From IMG/VR virus record IMGVR_UViG_3300025889_000840, positions 1 to 26,011 of that record: DNA of 26,011 bases, one strand, 5' to 3'. This document shows, piece after piece, positions 1 to 9,172 of the stretch. Positions within the stretch are counted from its first letter, which is position 1; every line of letters begins with the position of its first letter. Under the pieces are notes generated by a model, which saw nothing but the letters and a program-made list of their open reading frames with translations, did no database searches and was not told the origin of the DNA. The stretch is from a virus. Made by a program: the position numbers and the translations under genes.

Positions 1-1635
1 GATGACTTCGTACTTACTGCGATGTCAACCCAATCAAACAATAGTGGATTCATCGAGAAATCACAAAAGGAACGTAAGGAGTTGCTCGCACAATTCCTCG
101 ATATGGATGTCTTCGAGAATCTTTACCAAATTGCAAGTGAGGAGATTAAAGAACTATCAGCTCTTTTAAAAGATTATAAAAATCAAGATTTCCCAACCCA
201 ACTTGCAGAAGCACAAGATAGTCTCACATCTATTACAGGGTCACTAACTACTTTACAAGATAGAAAGAGTGAGTTAGAAACAAAGAGAGACAACACCAAT
301 ACCAAGATTGAGTTTGAGATGGGTAGTCTCAAGCCGGTAGAAGATTTGGGTGATGTATCTGATTTGGAATCCGAATTGGAAATACAGCAGGAGATTATCA
401 AAAAGCAACAAATATCTTGTGACTCAAACTTAACCCAAATCAAAAAGGTTAAGACTGAAATCAAAAATATCGAAAAGAAGTTGTCTAAGTACGACGCTGA
501 TAAATTGTATGAGACTGAGAGGGAATACAACCGATTAGACAAAAAGTTTAACCAATTAGGTATTGAATTAGACAAACTTGAAACCGAGATGGTTCATTCA
601 AAAAAACACTTGGATGGTATTGGGTCTTTGTCATTCGACTCCAATTGTAGTCATTGTGTTAATAACAAGAACACCCCATTTGCGCAACAAGCAGAGACTT
701 TGGAGAGAGAACTGCAAAAGTTGGGAGACAAATATTCAAGTATCGTTTCGGAGAGAATGTCCGTAATGGATGAAAGAAACAAATCGGATGTAAGTTCTCA
801 GATTGAAGAATACGAAGAGTTGGTATTGGAGTCTAAGGACGCATATCAAGATATCAAAGAGTATAAGTCTAACTATGAGGGGTGTATTCTTCTTGTAGAA
901 AAGATGACCCTTGAAATGGAGTCACTTAGAGAGAAAGTTCAGAGAGCAAAAGACCAAGAAGAGGCTGTAATTCATAATGCTAAAATCCAAGAAAAGATAA
1001 AATCTTTTAAAGTCACACGAGATAATATCAAAGAAGAGATTGATACGATTACAAACGAGATTATGAATGTAAACTCTAATATCAAACTTGCTGAGAATAC
1101 TATTGAGAGTGTAAACAAGGCAATTGAAAAGTTGGAAGATATGGAAGTTCGTTTCGATGGGTATGAATATTATCTCAAATGTGTAAAGAGGGATGGTATC
1201 CCATACAATCTTATTTCAGATGTACTACCTAAGTTGGAAGTTGAGATTAACAATATATTATCTCCAATCGTAGATTTCCAAATTATGTTGAATACTGATG
1301 GTAAAAATATCAACTCCTACATTGCGTATGGTACTGAAGAATATTGGCCATTAGAACTTACAAGTGGTATGGAGAAATTTATATCATCAATTGCAATCAG
1401 AACCGCACTAATTAACGTATCCAACCTACCAAGACCAAACTTTATCGCAATAGATGAGGGCTTTGGTTCATTAGACACGGATAACTTTAATTCTTTATAT
1501 TTATTATTTGATTACTTAAAGACACAATTCGACTTTATTATTACGATATCACACATTGACAAGACGCGAGATATGGTAGACCAGATAATTGATATCAATA
1601 AAGTTCGTGGGTTCTCTAAAGTATCATATTTATAG
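1..1635 (+). CDS. Rad50/SbcC-like recombination nuclease subunit (T4 gp46-like), 5' end missing
   Basis: This is the C-terminal part of an SMC-like ATPase that, with a gp47/Mre11-type nuclease, processes DNA ends for phage recombination and replication in the host cytoplasm. The frame is open from base 1 (it begins DDFVLTAMSTQ), so the ATG at 22 is internal and the Walker A half lies upstream. Counting from base 1, a long coiled coil is broken by a CxxC zinc hook (C216-S-H-C219). An ABC signature LTSGMEKF lies at 453-460 and Walker B IAIDEGFGSLD at 482-492, followed by a switch-like His in ITISHID. Coiled coil, hook, signature and Walker B in this order are diagnostic of the Rad50/SbcC/gp46 family. 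The short arms fit the phage version. The gene stops 16 bases before the tail fibre start. Confidence 0.93.
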   Translation, partial: DDFVLTAMSTQSNNSGFIEKSQKERKELLAQFLDMDVFENLYQIASEEIKELSALLKDYKNQDFPTQLAEAQDSLTSITGSLTTLQDRKSELETKRDNTNTKIEFEMGSLKPVEDLGDVSDLESELEIQQEIIKKQQISCDSNLTQIKKVKTEIKNIEKKLSKYDADKLYETEREYNRLDKKFNQLGIELDKLETEMVHSKKHLDGIGSLSFDSNCSHCVNNKNTPFAQQAETLERELQKLGDKYSSIVSERMSVMDERNKSDVSSQIEEYEELVLESKDAYQDIKEYKSNYEGCILLVEKMTLEMESLREKVQRAKDQEEAVIHNAKIQEKIKSFKVTRDNIKEEIDTITNEIMNVNSNIKLAENTIESVNKAIEKLEDMEVRFDGYEYYLKCVKRDGIPYNLISDVLPKLEVEINNILSPIVDFQIMLNTDGKNINSYIAYGTEEYWPLELTSGMEKFISSIAIRTALINVSNLPRPNFIAIDEGFGSLDTDNFNSLYLLFDYLKTQFDFIITISHIDKTRDMVDQIIDINKVRGFSKVSYL

Positions 1636-1651
1636 TATAGGGAGTCAATGA

Positions 1652-4600
1652 ATGGCATTAGAACTTAGAAGAAAATCAAAGATATATCTTAAATCAGAAA
1701 AAGTTGCGATAGAGGACACTTCTCCGCTATCCGAAGAGTTTTTTGGTTTAAACGACTTTCCTAAATACTTTGGTGAGGGTAAAAATTCATTTAGAATCCG
1801 ACCACGACCTGATTCACTAAAACCAAACACTAAAATTGATGTAGAGGTTATTGATGTAAATGGTAATGTTGTATATTGGGAAATACCATCGTATAAAGAT
1901 AATGACCAATCACGACTAATCTCGGTTTGGGTGTATGATATTGCTGATAGAAAATACAACACACCAGACGGTCCGTGTGAAGTAATTATTGTTGGTACTT
2001 TACCAGATGGCCAAAAAATTAGATGGTCACGTGTCGTAGACGTTGTAAAAAACAAAAAATCAATTTCTGAGGTTGTTTTTAAAGAAATACCAAAGGGAAA
2101 TGTATCTGCTTCGATAGAAGTATTCTCAGATGTACCACAATCCGGTGGTTCATTAACTCGCACAATTCAACCCGGACAATTTACATATAAGAAATCGATA
2201 TATGGTGATGATGTTTCATTTGAAGCATCTACCGCTATAATTAATGGTGAGATGATAAGTGGTAGTCTTGAATTGGATTTATCATCAACGATATTGTTCC
2301 CACGATTAACAGGTCAGTCTCAACCAACACACGTTACCGCAAGTATTACCGAGATTGTATCTGATACCATATTTAGAGTATCATTACCAATTACTGCAAG
2401 TGATAATAGGAATCGAGGGTCAATACACACATACGAATATTCAGATGGTACACTTAGTGGTGATATAAAGTATCTATCTACTGGCTCGCTGGTAACTACA
2501 CAAAACCAAGCTGCTATTGCAAATATTACATTAAGTAATGTAAATCCAGTATCGGGCCGCGTTAGTTCTGTAAACACTCTTATCAAATCACAAGGTTTGC
2601 CAAATGCAGATTTTGAATTATTAGCAAATACTGATGTACCTAATGTAAGAGAAATATCTTATAAGGTTGCAATACCAACCGAACAACTAAATGACCCAAA
2701 GACTTTAAAGATACAGTTCTTAAATAAAAATGGCGATGTATCAATTACTGAAATACTTATCGAGGATGTTGTATTTAAGGGGGGTAACGTATACATTGGT
2801 GGTAATCAATCTATTGTAACAGGTTCATTGTTTATTGCAAATGCAATTGGTAGTGGTCTTGAGATAGGTGGACACTCTTCTGGTTTTATGAAGTCCGTTG
2901 GATATGAAGGACAAATATCAGCATCCGAAGGAAAAGGTCCTGGTGGGTTTATTATATATAGTGGTAGTAATGCATTACAAATGGGTGCAGATGTTCTCAC
3001 TGGAGTTGGTATGCAATTCGTTGGTGATAACGATGATAGACACCTTATATTCTCTACTGCTAATGGTGGTGTATTGGATGTTAAAACTGATAAGTTCTTT
3101 ATAGGTAATACCAACTCACAATTTATAAGTGGGTCTGACTCAAACATTGAAATCAGTTCATCACTATTTCACTTAGACCCCAAAAATCAAATATTAATTA
3201 TCGGGTCCGATGCAGTTATCGAGGGTGGTCTTAGTGCTGATAGAATATTCACACCAGCAACAATAGGTGGGTCCCCATCAAATATTACAAACGCAAGTTC
3301 ATCGATAACACAAGATGGGTTTGCTAAGTTTGTATCTGCAAGTATCGCAGGGTTTACAATAAACACCGAAGAAATCAAATCATCGGATGAGTCTTTGAGA
3401 TTAAAATCAAATGGTCAAATGACTGGTTCTGCAATTCTACTTGGTGATAAAGTAGGTGGTAACTTTGTACAATTTGCAGACTCTACATTAACAGTTAGAG
3501 GTGACCTTGCAGTTGACCAAATCACGACTCCTGCCACAATTGGTGGGTCTCCTTCAAACCTAACCAATGCAAGTTCATCCATCACTTCAGATGGGTTTGC
3601 TAAGTTTGTATCAGCAAGTATTGGTGGTTGGGATATTACGACTGATTCAATTGAGGGTGGTAATCTTATAATGAAACCTGAAGGTATACTACAAACAAGA
3701 GACTTTGCAAGTGGTGTAAAAGGTTGGAAGATATCAAGTGAATTGAATGGATATGCTGAATTTGAAAATGTAAAGATTAGAGGTACACTCGCAACAACTA
3801 CATTTGAAAAGGAAAGTGTAAACGCAGTTGGTGGTCAATTGTATGTTGCCAATTCCACTACGATAAGTGGTTCTATTAGTTCGAGTCTTAGTTCAGTAAC
3901 AACTGATGTAACCAACTCATTTGCAGTAAATACAACACTTATAGGTGGTGAGACTGAAATTCTTTTAGATGATTATACCTCAGTAAGACCACCAAACCAA
4001 CCAACTATGTCAGTTAATGATATAGTTACATTACAATTCGTTGGAACAAACCCAAATCCTGACCCATCTGCAACATTCTTCACAAATGGCTCGGATTTGG
4101 TATCAGCAACTCTTACCACGTTATCGGCTGGGGTGTTTAGATTTGGTTTAAACGGTGGAATTGAAGTTGGTGAACTTGGTGGTGCTGAAATTAGAAATAC
4201 AGATGCAGCAGGTGATAACTTTATTGTACACTATTCATCCGCATCTTTAAGTTCGAGTATAGATGAAGTCTACACAAATGTATCACCATCTGCAAGTTCA
4301 TTCATTGTAGACAACGTTACTGGATTTGCAAGTGGTGAAATCCTAACAATGAAGAAGGTAACTAATACTGGATTTTCAACCGAATATGTAAAAGTAGATT
4401 CCGCAGAACGAATTAGTGGTGGTAGTGAATCTGATTTATCGGGTTACCTACACGTTACACGTTCATATGGTAGTGGTACTACTGGCGATTCTGGCTCACT
4501 TGGTGATATCGCATCAACTGCACAATCATACGAAGAAGGTCAAGTAATTGTATCTACTGGTAAGATAGGTAGTGGTTACATAAGACTAAATGCAAATCCA

Positions 4601-6238
4601 AATGACCCATCAACACCATATATGGATATTGTTGAAAGAACTGGTAGTGGATTATATGATATCGAGTTAAAAGCAAGATTGGGTGATTTGAGTGGACTTG
4701 CAAATACACCTATGGTATTTAGTAAAGCAAATCCAGGGTTTGGATTAGCAACTGATAATGTATATCTACAAGGGGGTATCATTGCAACCTTTGGTGAGAT
4801 AGGTGGGTTTGGTATAAATGCAACTACGATTTCATCATCAAATAATAATCTTATTTTAAGAAGCAATGGTCAGATAACTGGGTCTGCTGCATTATTAAGT
4901 GGAAGTGATGTAGTCATAGATGTAGAGGATTTTACATTAAATTCAACAAACTTTAAAGTAAATTCGGCAGGTGATATTACTGGGTCTAATGTATTATTTA
5001 ATGGTGGGACTATTGGTGGATTCGATTTAACATCGAGTCAAATAAATTCTACAAATGATTTATTGATTCTAAAATCAAACGGGCACATCACTGCGTCAGC
5101 AGCACTTATTAGTGGTAGTAATATTCAAGTAGATACTCCAAACTTTGGAATAACATCCGATGGTGAGGTAAGTGCTAATAAGATAATACTTGAAGATACC
5201 GCACGAGCAGATTCATTTACATACACTTACACTGGTATTAGTGCTGGAAATAGAACAAGTTACATAGGAACATATAGTGGTTCTGATGGTAATCTTTACT
5301 CGTACATTGATTTATCTGGTATTGAAAGTAAATTGGATAATACAAAATCAGGTGCATCTTTTATAAGAATTGCTACTGCACCGACATATCCAATTGGTGC
5401 TATTATTCATCCGTTTGCATATGGTGATACTGCTCCGTATAGTACTGGTAATACCGGTATGCAAGTTACTATTGAATGTGCAACTAGTAACATTAGATTT
5501 GCATTTGGAATCCAACCAAAATCGATTGGTGGTAATGCCGAACAATATGATTACACTGGTAGTCTTGTGTTTACTGACACCAAAGGTACAACAACCTTAG
5601 AGCGAAGTTATTTAAATACTGTAACTGGATTTTATACTCGTGAATACAACCCATCGAGTGTGACTATTGGTGCATATACATATACGGATAAAGTATGGAC
5701 TGTACCAAGCGCTACTGCAATTTCACTATCTCGTGGATTCTTTGCTTGGCAAGTTTTGTATACATCGAGAAATACCAATATGACAATTGGTAACCTAAAA
5801 CCATTTACAGATAATCTATATGACATAGGTGATACTAACTATCGTTTTGATGACATTTATGCAACAAATGCTACAATTCAAACTTCCGATGAAAGTATAA
5901 AGTCAAACATCTCGGATTCGGATTTGGGATTGTCATTTGTAAATGCATTGAGGCCTGTGAGTTATAGATTTAATAATGTACCCGCTGAAGTTGATGATTC
6001 TGGTAGTATATTATCTTACAAGACTGGTTCAAGAACACATTATGGTTTGGTTGCACAAGAGGTAAGTTCATCTCTTGGTACACTTGGAAAAACCACAAGT
6101 GACTTCGCAGGGATTACTACTGGGTCTCTTATGGGACTTAGATATGGTGAACTAATCTCACCAATGATTAAAGCGATACAAGAACTTTCTGATGAAGTAA
6201 ATCAACTAAAACTTCAGTTAAGTCAAAGTCAAGGATAA
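1652..6238 (+). CDS. Large tail fibre/virion adhesin with C-terminal S74 intramolecular chaperone
   Basis: A 1528-residue virion protein, probably a trimeric host-recognition fibre. The start at 1652 follows GGGAG (1640-1644); the ATG at 1648 is out of frame and soon closed. Most of the chain is Ser/Thr/Gly/Asn-rich, low in Cys and beta-rich, with repeated modules (see repeat entries). The C-terminal ~117 residues are a peptidase S74 domain: S1412-D-E-S-I-K1417 matches the Ser-Asp-x-x-x-Lys cleavage motif of endosialidase-type chaperones. It is followed by the conserved LRPVSYRF and HYGLVAQEV (1463-1471) segments and a terminal coiled coil. In this family the chaperone drives trimerisation and then cuts itself off before the Asp, so the mature fibre probably ends near 1412. 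The receptor is not predictable. Confidence 0.9.
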   Translation: MALELRRKSKIYLKSEKVAIEDTSPLSEEFFGLNDFPKYFGEGKNSFRIRPRPDSLKPNTKIDVEVIDVNGNVVYWEIPSYKDNDQSRLISVWVYDIADRKYNTPDGPCEVIIVGTLPDGQKIRWSRVVDVVKNKKSISEVVFKEIPKGNVSASIEVFSDVPQSGGSLTRTIQPGQFTYKKSIYGDDVSFEASTAIINGEMISGSLELDLSSTILFPRLTGQSQPTHVTASITEIVSDTIFRVSLPITASDNRNRGSIHTYEYSDGTLSGDIKYLSTGSLVTTQNQAAIANITLSNVNPVSGRVSSVNTLIKSQGLPNADFELLANTDVPNVREISYKVAIPTEQLNDPKTLKIQFLNKNGDVSITEILIEDVVFKGGNVYIGGNQSIVTGSLFIANAIGSGLEIGGHSSGFMKSVGYEGQISASEGKGPGGFIIYSGSNALQMGADVLTGVGMQFVGDNDDRHLIFSTANGGVLDVKTDKFFIGNTNSQFISGSDSNIEISSSLFHLDPKNQILIIGSDAVIEGGLSADRIFTPATIGGSPSNITNASSSITQDGFAKFVSASIAGFTINTEEIKSSDESLRLKSNGQMTGSAILLGDKVGGNFVQFADSTLTVRGDLAVDQITTPATIGGSPSNLTNASSSITSDGFAKFVSASIGGWDITTDSIEGGNLIMKPEGILQTRDFASGVKGWKISSELNGYAEFENVKIRGTLATTTFEKESVNAVGGQLYVANSTTISGSISSSLSSVTTDVTNSFAVNTTLIGGETEILLDDYTSVRPPNQPTMSVNDIVTLQFVGTNPNPDPSATFFTNGSDLVSATLTTLSAGVFRFGLNGGIEVGELGGAEIRNTDAAGDNFIVHYSSASLSSSIDEVYTNVSPSASSFIVDNVTGFASGEILTMKKVTNTGFSTEYVKVDSAERISGGSESDLSGYLHVTRSYGSGTTGDSGSLGDIASTAQSYEEGQVIVSTGKIGSGYIRLNANPNDPSTPYMDIVERTGSGLYDIELKARLGDLSGLANTPMVFSKANPGFGLATDNVYLQGGIIATFGEIGGFGINATTISSSNNNLILRSNGQITGSAALLSGSDVVIDVEDFTLNSTNFKVNSAGDITGSNVLFNGGTIGGFDLTSSQINSTNDLLILKSNGHITASAALISGSNIQVDTPNFGITSDGEVSANKIILEDTARADSFTYTYTGISAGNRTSYIGTYSGSDGNLYSYIDLSGIESKLDNTKSGASFIRIATAPTYPIGAIIHPFAYGDTAPYSTGNTGMQVTIECATSNIRFAFGIQPKSIGGNAEQYDYTGSLVFTDTKGTTTLERSYLNTVTGFYTREYNPSSVTIGAYTYTDKVWTVPSATAISLSRGFFAWQVLYTSRNTNMTIGNLKPFTDNLYDIGDTNYRFDDIYATNATIQTSDESIKSNISDSDLGLSFVNALRPVSYRFNNVPAEVDDSGSILSYKTGSRTHYGLVAQEVSSSLGTLGKTTSDFAGITTGSLMGLRYGELISPMIKAIQELSDEVNQLKLQLSQSQG
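3251..3628 (+). repeat. Two-copy ~34-residue repeat inside the tail fibre
   Basis: Copies at 3251-3352 and 3527-3628, offset by 92 residues, encode nearly the same segment: TPATIGGSPSN, then TNASSSIT, then DGFAKFVSASI. The DNA differs at many third positions, so the duplication is not recent or synonymous drift is fast. In phage fibres such blocks are repeated shaft modules. Confidence 0.85.
3350..5122 (+). repeat. Three-copy shaft module in the tail fibre (LKSNGQ-TGSA type)
   Basis: Three diverged copies begin near 3350, 4802 and 5015. Each runs Gly-Phe, then a stretch with Ile and Ser/Asn, then a core like LILRSNGQITGSAALL (second copy) or LILKSNGHITASAALI (third copy). The second and third are 71 residues apart; the first overlaps the end of the neighbouring 34-residue repeat. 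This is protein-level modularity of a fibre shaft, not a DNA array. Confidence 0.75.
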
Positions 6239-6246
6239 TTATTATT

Positions 6247-8544
6247 ATGGGAAAACTAATAAACGAATGGGTAAAGGAATCAATCCTTACCGAAGACATC
6301 AAGAAAACAGTCGTAACCTACGTAGGCAGGTTTCATCCATTCCATTCTGGTCATAACGCTACATACCAACATTTGGTAAAAAAGTTTGGTAAAGATAATG
6401 TATACATTGGTACGTCCGATAAGGTACAATTACCAAAGTCACCATTCCAATTCAAAGAGAAGGTTCAGATAATGACTACTATGTTTGGTATTCCCAAAAA
6501 CAAAATAGTAAAAGTAAAGAACCCATATTCACCAAAAGAGATTCTACAATCATTTTCAGAAGAGACTACTGCATTTATCACAGTAGTTGGTGAGAAGGAC
6601 AAGAGTAGATTGGGTGGTAAATACTTTGAACCATATAAGGGTAAGGTCGAAAAGGGTTATGCTGATACTGGTTATGTTTATGTAGCCCCATCACAAGGAA
6701 GTGGAATATCTGGTACTCAAGTTCGTAAAGGTATGTCTGACTCAGATGAGAAATCCCGTACTAAGTTTTTCAAATCAGTATATCCAAAGTTCAACCAAAA
6801 GATTTTTGATTTAGTATCTTCTAAGATTCTACGTTCTGAAGAGGTAATGGAGTCGTTCTTACAATCGATTAACCTCAACTCAATCTTAAATGAGAACTCA
6901 ACTGCTGCTGGTATCGGTGGTAACTCACAAGGTGTTGATGATGGTCCAGGTGCTTTCTATGGTAATATGAAAACCTTTAAGAAAGAAATGGAAGATGTAG
7001 TTGGTACATTGGGGTGGAACATCGTGACCTATCTTATGGATGAAGATGATATGGAATCATTCACGGACACCGAGTATCCAACTGGACCTGGTAGATATCC
7101 AGTATCATTCTTTCCAAGTGGTAAAGCAGGTCTTGATGCATTGGCAGTGAGATATGGTGATGACCTTCAAGGTAATAAAGCATATAAGAAATGGTCAACC
7201 CATATTAAGAAAGTTGCTTTACAAATGGGATATGAGTTCCTAAACTTCTTAGAACCAAAAGATATTGAAAATGTATTATCAAATGAACCTAAGAAAGAAA
7301 AAGAAACTACCGGAGACTTAAAAGAAAGTTTCCTCATGGAAGGTGGTGCATATGGTCATATGAATCACCCATTCGATACTGAGTTGGGATTGACCTTTGG
7401 TGATTTAAGAATAATCATAGATGGTGCACTTAATGGTAAGTTAGAATTTACAAGAGAAAAAACCGATGGACAAGCACTTGCTATTTCATATAGAAAAGAT
7501 AAAGGTATCATCGCTGCAAGAAATAAATCACATCTAAAAGATAGAGGACTTAACGCATTAGACATCAAAGGTGTTTCAGATAAGTTTGCTAATAGAGGTG
7601 GATTGACCGATGCGTATAATTTCGCAATGAGAGATTTGGAGTCTGCGATTTCAAAACTATCAGATGCACAAAAAGAAAAAGTCTTCAAAAGTGGTTCAAA
7701 GTTTATGAACATTGAAGTCATCTGGCCGGAGTCAGTAAACGTAATACCATATGGTCAACCTCTATTAGTATTCCACGGAACTATGGAGTATAATGAAAAG
7801 GGTGAAGCAATTGGAGCAGACACTTCTGATGCAAGAATACTTGCTGGAATGATTAAACAGGTAAATGCCGATGTTCAAGATAAGTACACAATCCAAGGTC
7901 CACCGGTTGTAAAACTACCTAAGAGTCAAGAGTTATCCAAACTAAAATCAAAATTCTTTGGTGAATTGTCAAAAGTACAAAAAGAGTTTAAACTAAAAGA
8001 TACTGATGGTGTTGCCGAATATCACCAAAGATGGTGGGAAGCGTATGTTGATAAGAACTCACCATCCACTTTGGATAACAAAGTTAAAATGGGATTGGTA
8101 AAGAGATGGGCATTCTACGATAAGGGATTCCGTTTGGATAGTAAAAACATTACTGATTCTAAAACACTGGATTGGGCTAAAAAGACTGACAAACAAGACC
8201 AAGCTAAGATAGCAAAAGAAAACACACGTAAGTTTGAAGATATCTTCTTAGGTGTGGGTGCTGAGGTTCTATCATTTATGTCTTCAGCATTAACGGTCAA
8301 TCCAGATAAGGCATTGAGAGATATGCAAAAGAGGCTTGACCAAACAATCAAAGATGTTAAGAAGTCGGGTGACCCCAAGAAGATTGCAAAATTAAAAATG
8401 GAATTAGAAAGACTGAACGCAGTTGGTGGTAGAAATAAGATTGTACCAAATGAGGGATTGGTATTCGCATATAAAGGATATACAATGAAGCTTACAGGTA
8501 CGTTTGCATCACTAAACCAAATCTTGGGTTTAATGTATTTCTAA
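6247..8544 (+). CDS. Fusion of HIGH-type nucleotidyltransferase and KxDG ligase-like nucleotidyltransferase
   Basis: A 765-residue two-enzyme protein. Residues ~20-200 look like a cytidylyl/adenylyltransferase of the HIGH superfamily (NMN or pantetheine-phosphate adenylyltransferase type): VGRFHPFHSGH at 26-36 holds the HxGH site, and ISGTQVRKGM at 154-163 resembles the ISSTxIR motif. Residues ~366-765 look like a covalent nucleotidyltransferase (RNA/DNA ligase): motif I K405-T-D-G408, a motif III-like NIEVIW at 488-493, motif IV EGLVF at 736-740 and motif V MKLTG at 747-751. About 245 residues separate motifs III and IV, unusually many. The middle (~217-360) is unrecognised. [LI]xE sites at INE7, LTE16, LNE216 and LME365 fall at the N-terminus and the domain borders. 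It starts 8 bases after the fibre with AAGGA inside the fibre's last codons. Substrates are unknown; the ligase call rests on motifs only. Confidence 0.7.
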   Translation: MGKLINEWVKESILTEDIKKTVVTYVGRFHPFHSGHNATYQHLVKKFGKDNVYIGTSDKVQLPKSPFQFKEKVQIMTTMFGIPKNKIVKVKNPYSPKEILQSFSEETTAFITVVGEKDKSRLGGKYFEPYKGKVEKGYADTGYVYVAPSQGSGISGTQVRKGMSDSDEKSRTKFFKSVYPKFNQKIFDLVSSKILRSEEVMESFLQSINLNSILNENSTAAGIGGNSQGVDDGPGAFYGNMKTFKKEMEDVVGTLGWNIVTYLMDEDDMESFTDTEYPTGPGRYPVSFFPSGKAGLDALAVRYGDDLQGNKAYKKWSTHIKKVALQMGYEFLNFLEPKDIENVLSNEPKKEKETTGDLKESFLMEGGAYGHMNHPFDTELGLTFGDLRIIIDGALNGKLEFTREKTDGQALAISYRKDKGIIAARNKSHLKDRGLNALDIKGVSDKFANRGGLTDAYNFAMRDLESAISKLSDAQKEKVFKSGSKFMNIEVIWPESVNVIPYGQPLLVFHGTMEYNEKGEAIGADTSDARILAGMIKQVNADVQDKYTIQGPPVVKLPKSQELSKLKSKFFGELSKVQKEFKLKDTDGVAEYHQRWWEAYVDKNSPSTLDNKVKMGLVKRWAFYDKGFRLDSKNITDSKTLDWAKKTDKQDQAKIAKENTRKFEDIFLGVGAEVLSFMSSALTVNPDKALRDMQKRLDQTIKDVKKSGDPKKIAKLKMELERLNAVGGRNKIVPNEGLVFAYKGYTMKLTGTFASLNQILGLMYF

Positions 8545-8553
8545 CATACTTAT

Positions 8554-8561
8554 TATATAGA
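8554..8561 (+). promoter_or_regulatory. Weak late-promoter-like AT box
   Basis: TATATAGA lies 25 bases before the start at 8579, in the context ATACTTATTATATAG. The lead-in resembles ATACTTATATAA before 12645 and 23793. The match to the T4 late box TATAAATA is poor, so this is tentative. Confidence 0.25.
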
Positions 8562-8578
8562 AACAACAAACAAGTTAT

Positions 8579-9172
8579 ATGTCAAAATTAAATAACATCA
8601 AAGCAGTCAAAGAAATGATTGCTGGAAACCACCGAACACAAACAAAGAACACGGTGGCATTTGATGCAGAAAAGGAATTTATCAAACGTGAAGTTGGTGA
8701 CCAATGGAACGATGATGATGGGAACGTTTGGGAGCAGAAAGCGGGATACAAGATTAAACTTGGAAAACTTTCAGAGTTGAGAAGTGAAATCAATACATTT
8801 CCTAAATGTTCAAAAGAAGTTTGTACTTGCATGACACCAAATCGTAACGACCTCAAAATGAAGTCTATTCACGGTATGTGTTTTGATTGTGTTATTAACA
8901 TGGAACATCAAATGAAAATTGATGGTACATATAAAACGTATGAACGTAACAAAAAATTAGAAAATGCAAAGGCTTGGTTAAAGCAAGCTGAACTTGAAAA
9001 GGAAGTTATTAAATCTGCTCTAAAAGCTAGATTTGTAAATGAAGATGGTTCACTTGAAGATTGGGATGGTACTTCTTGGGAAGATACCGAACAAAAGATA
9101 GAAAAAGAGTTTCAAGATTTTAGAGAAAACTTTATCCAAAAATTGGAGACTGACAGTGAAGAAATTCATTAA
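8579..9172 (+). CDS. Conserved-looking phage protein with a five-Cys putative zinc site
   Basis: A 197-residue soluble protein of unknown function. Residues 77-104 hold C77-x4-C82-x-C84 and, after GM, C101-x2-C104, with nearby His 98 and His 110; this is compatible with a zinc-binding knuckle. The second half (~112-190) is charged and probably helical or coiled coil, rich in Lys/Glu/Trp. No Shine-Dalgarno is visible before the ATG; the upstream bases are A-rich. The gene overlaps the next one by 17 bases, so the two are probably translationally coupled. It sits in the accessory cluster between the fibre and the terminase. A structural or DNA-contacting role is possible but nothing shows it. 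Confidence 0.7.
   Translation: MSKLNNIKAVKEMIAGNHRTQTKNTVAFDAEKEFIKREVGDQWNDDDGNVWEQKAGYKIKLGKLSELRSEINTFPKCSKEVCTCMTPNRNDLKMKSIHGMCFDCVINMEHQMKIDGTYKTYERNKKLENAKAWLKQAELEKEVIKSALKARFVNEDGSLEDWDGTSWEDTEQKIEKEFQDFRENFIQKLETDSEEIH

Noticed and set aside
183-575. Antisense reading frames opposite most genes (for example 183-575, 1645-2163, 2806-3147, 19655-20119)
   Set aside because: They mirror well-supported + strand genes, have Ser/Leu-rich low-complexity products typical of shadows, and lack ribosome sites.
4576-4866. Nested + and - strand frames inside the fibre (2898-3104, 5370-5600, 4576-4866)
   Set aside because: Explained by the biased composition of the fibre gene; no ribosome sites or coherent protein features.
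3251-5122. Repeats in the fibre as a CRISPR-like or diversity-generating array
   Set aside because: They are long, in-frame protein modules with diverged DNA; no reverse transcriptase or short regular spacers are in the window.
8545-8578. Possible tRNA or small RNA in intergenic gaps
   Set aside because: Gaps are too short and no cloverleaf or T-loop motif is visible in any of them.
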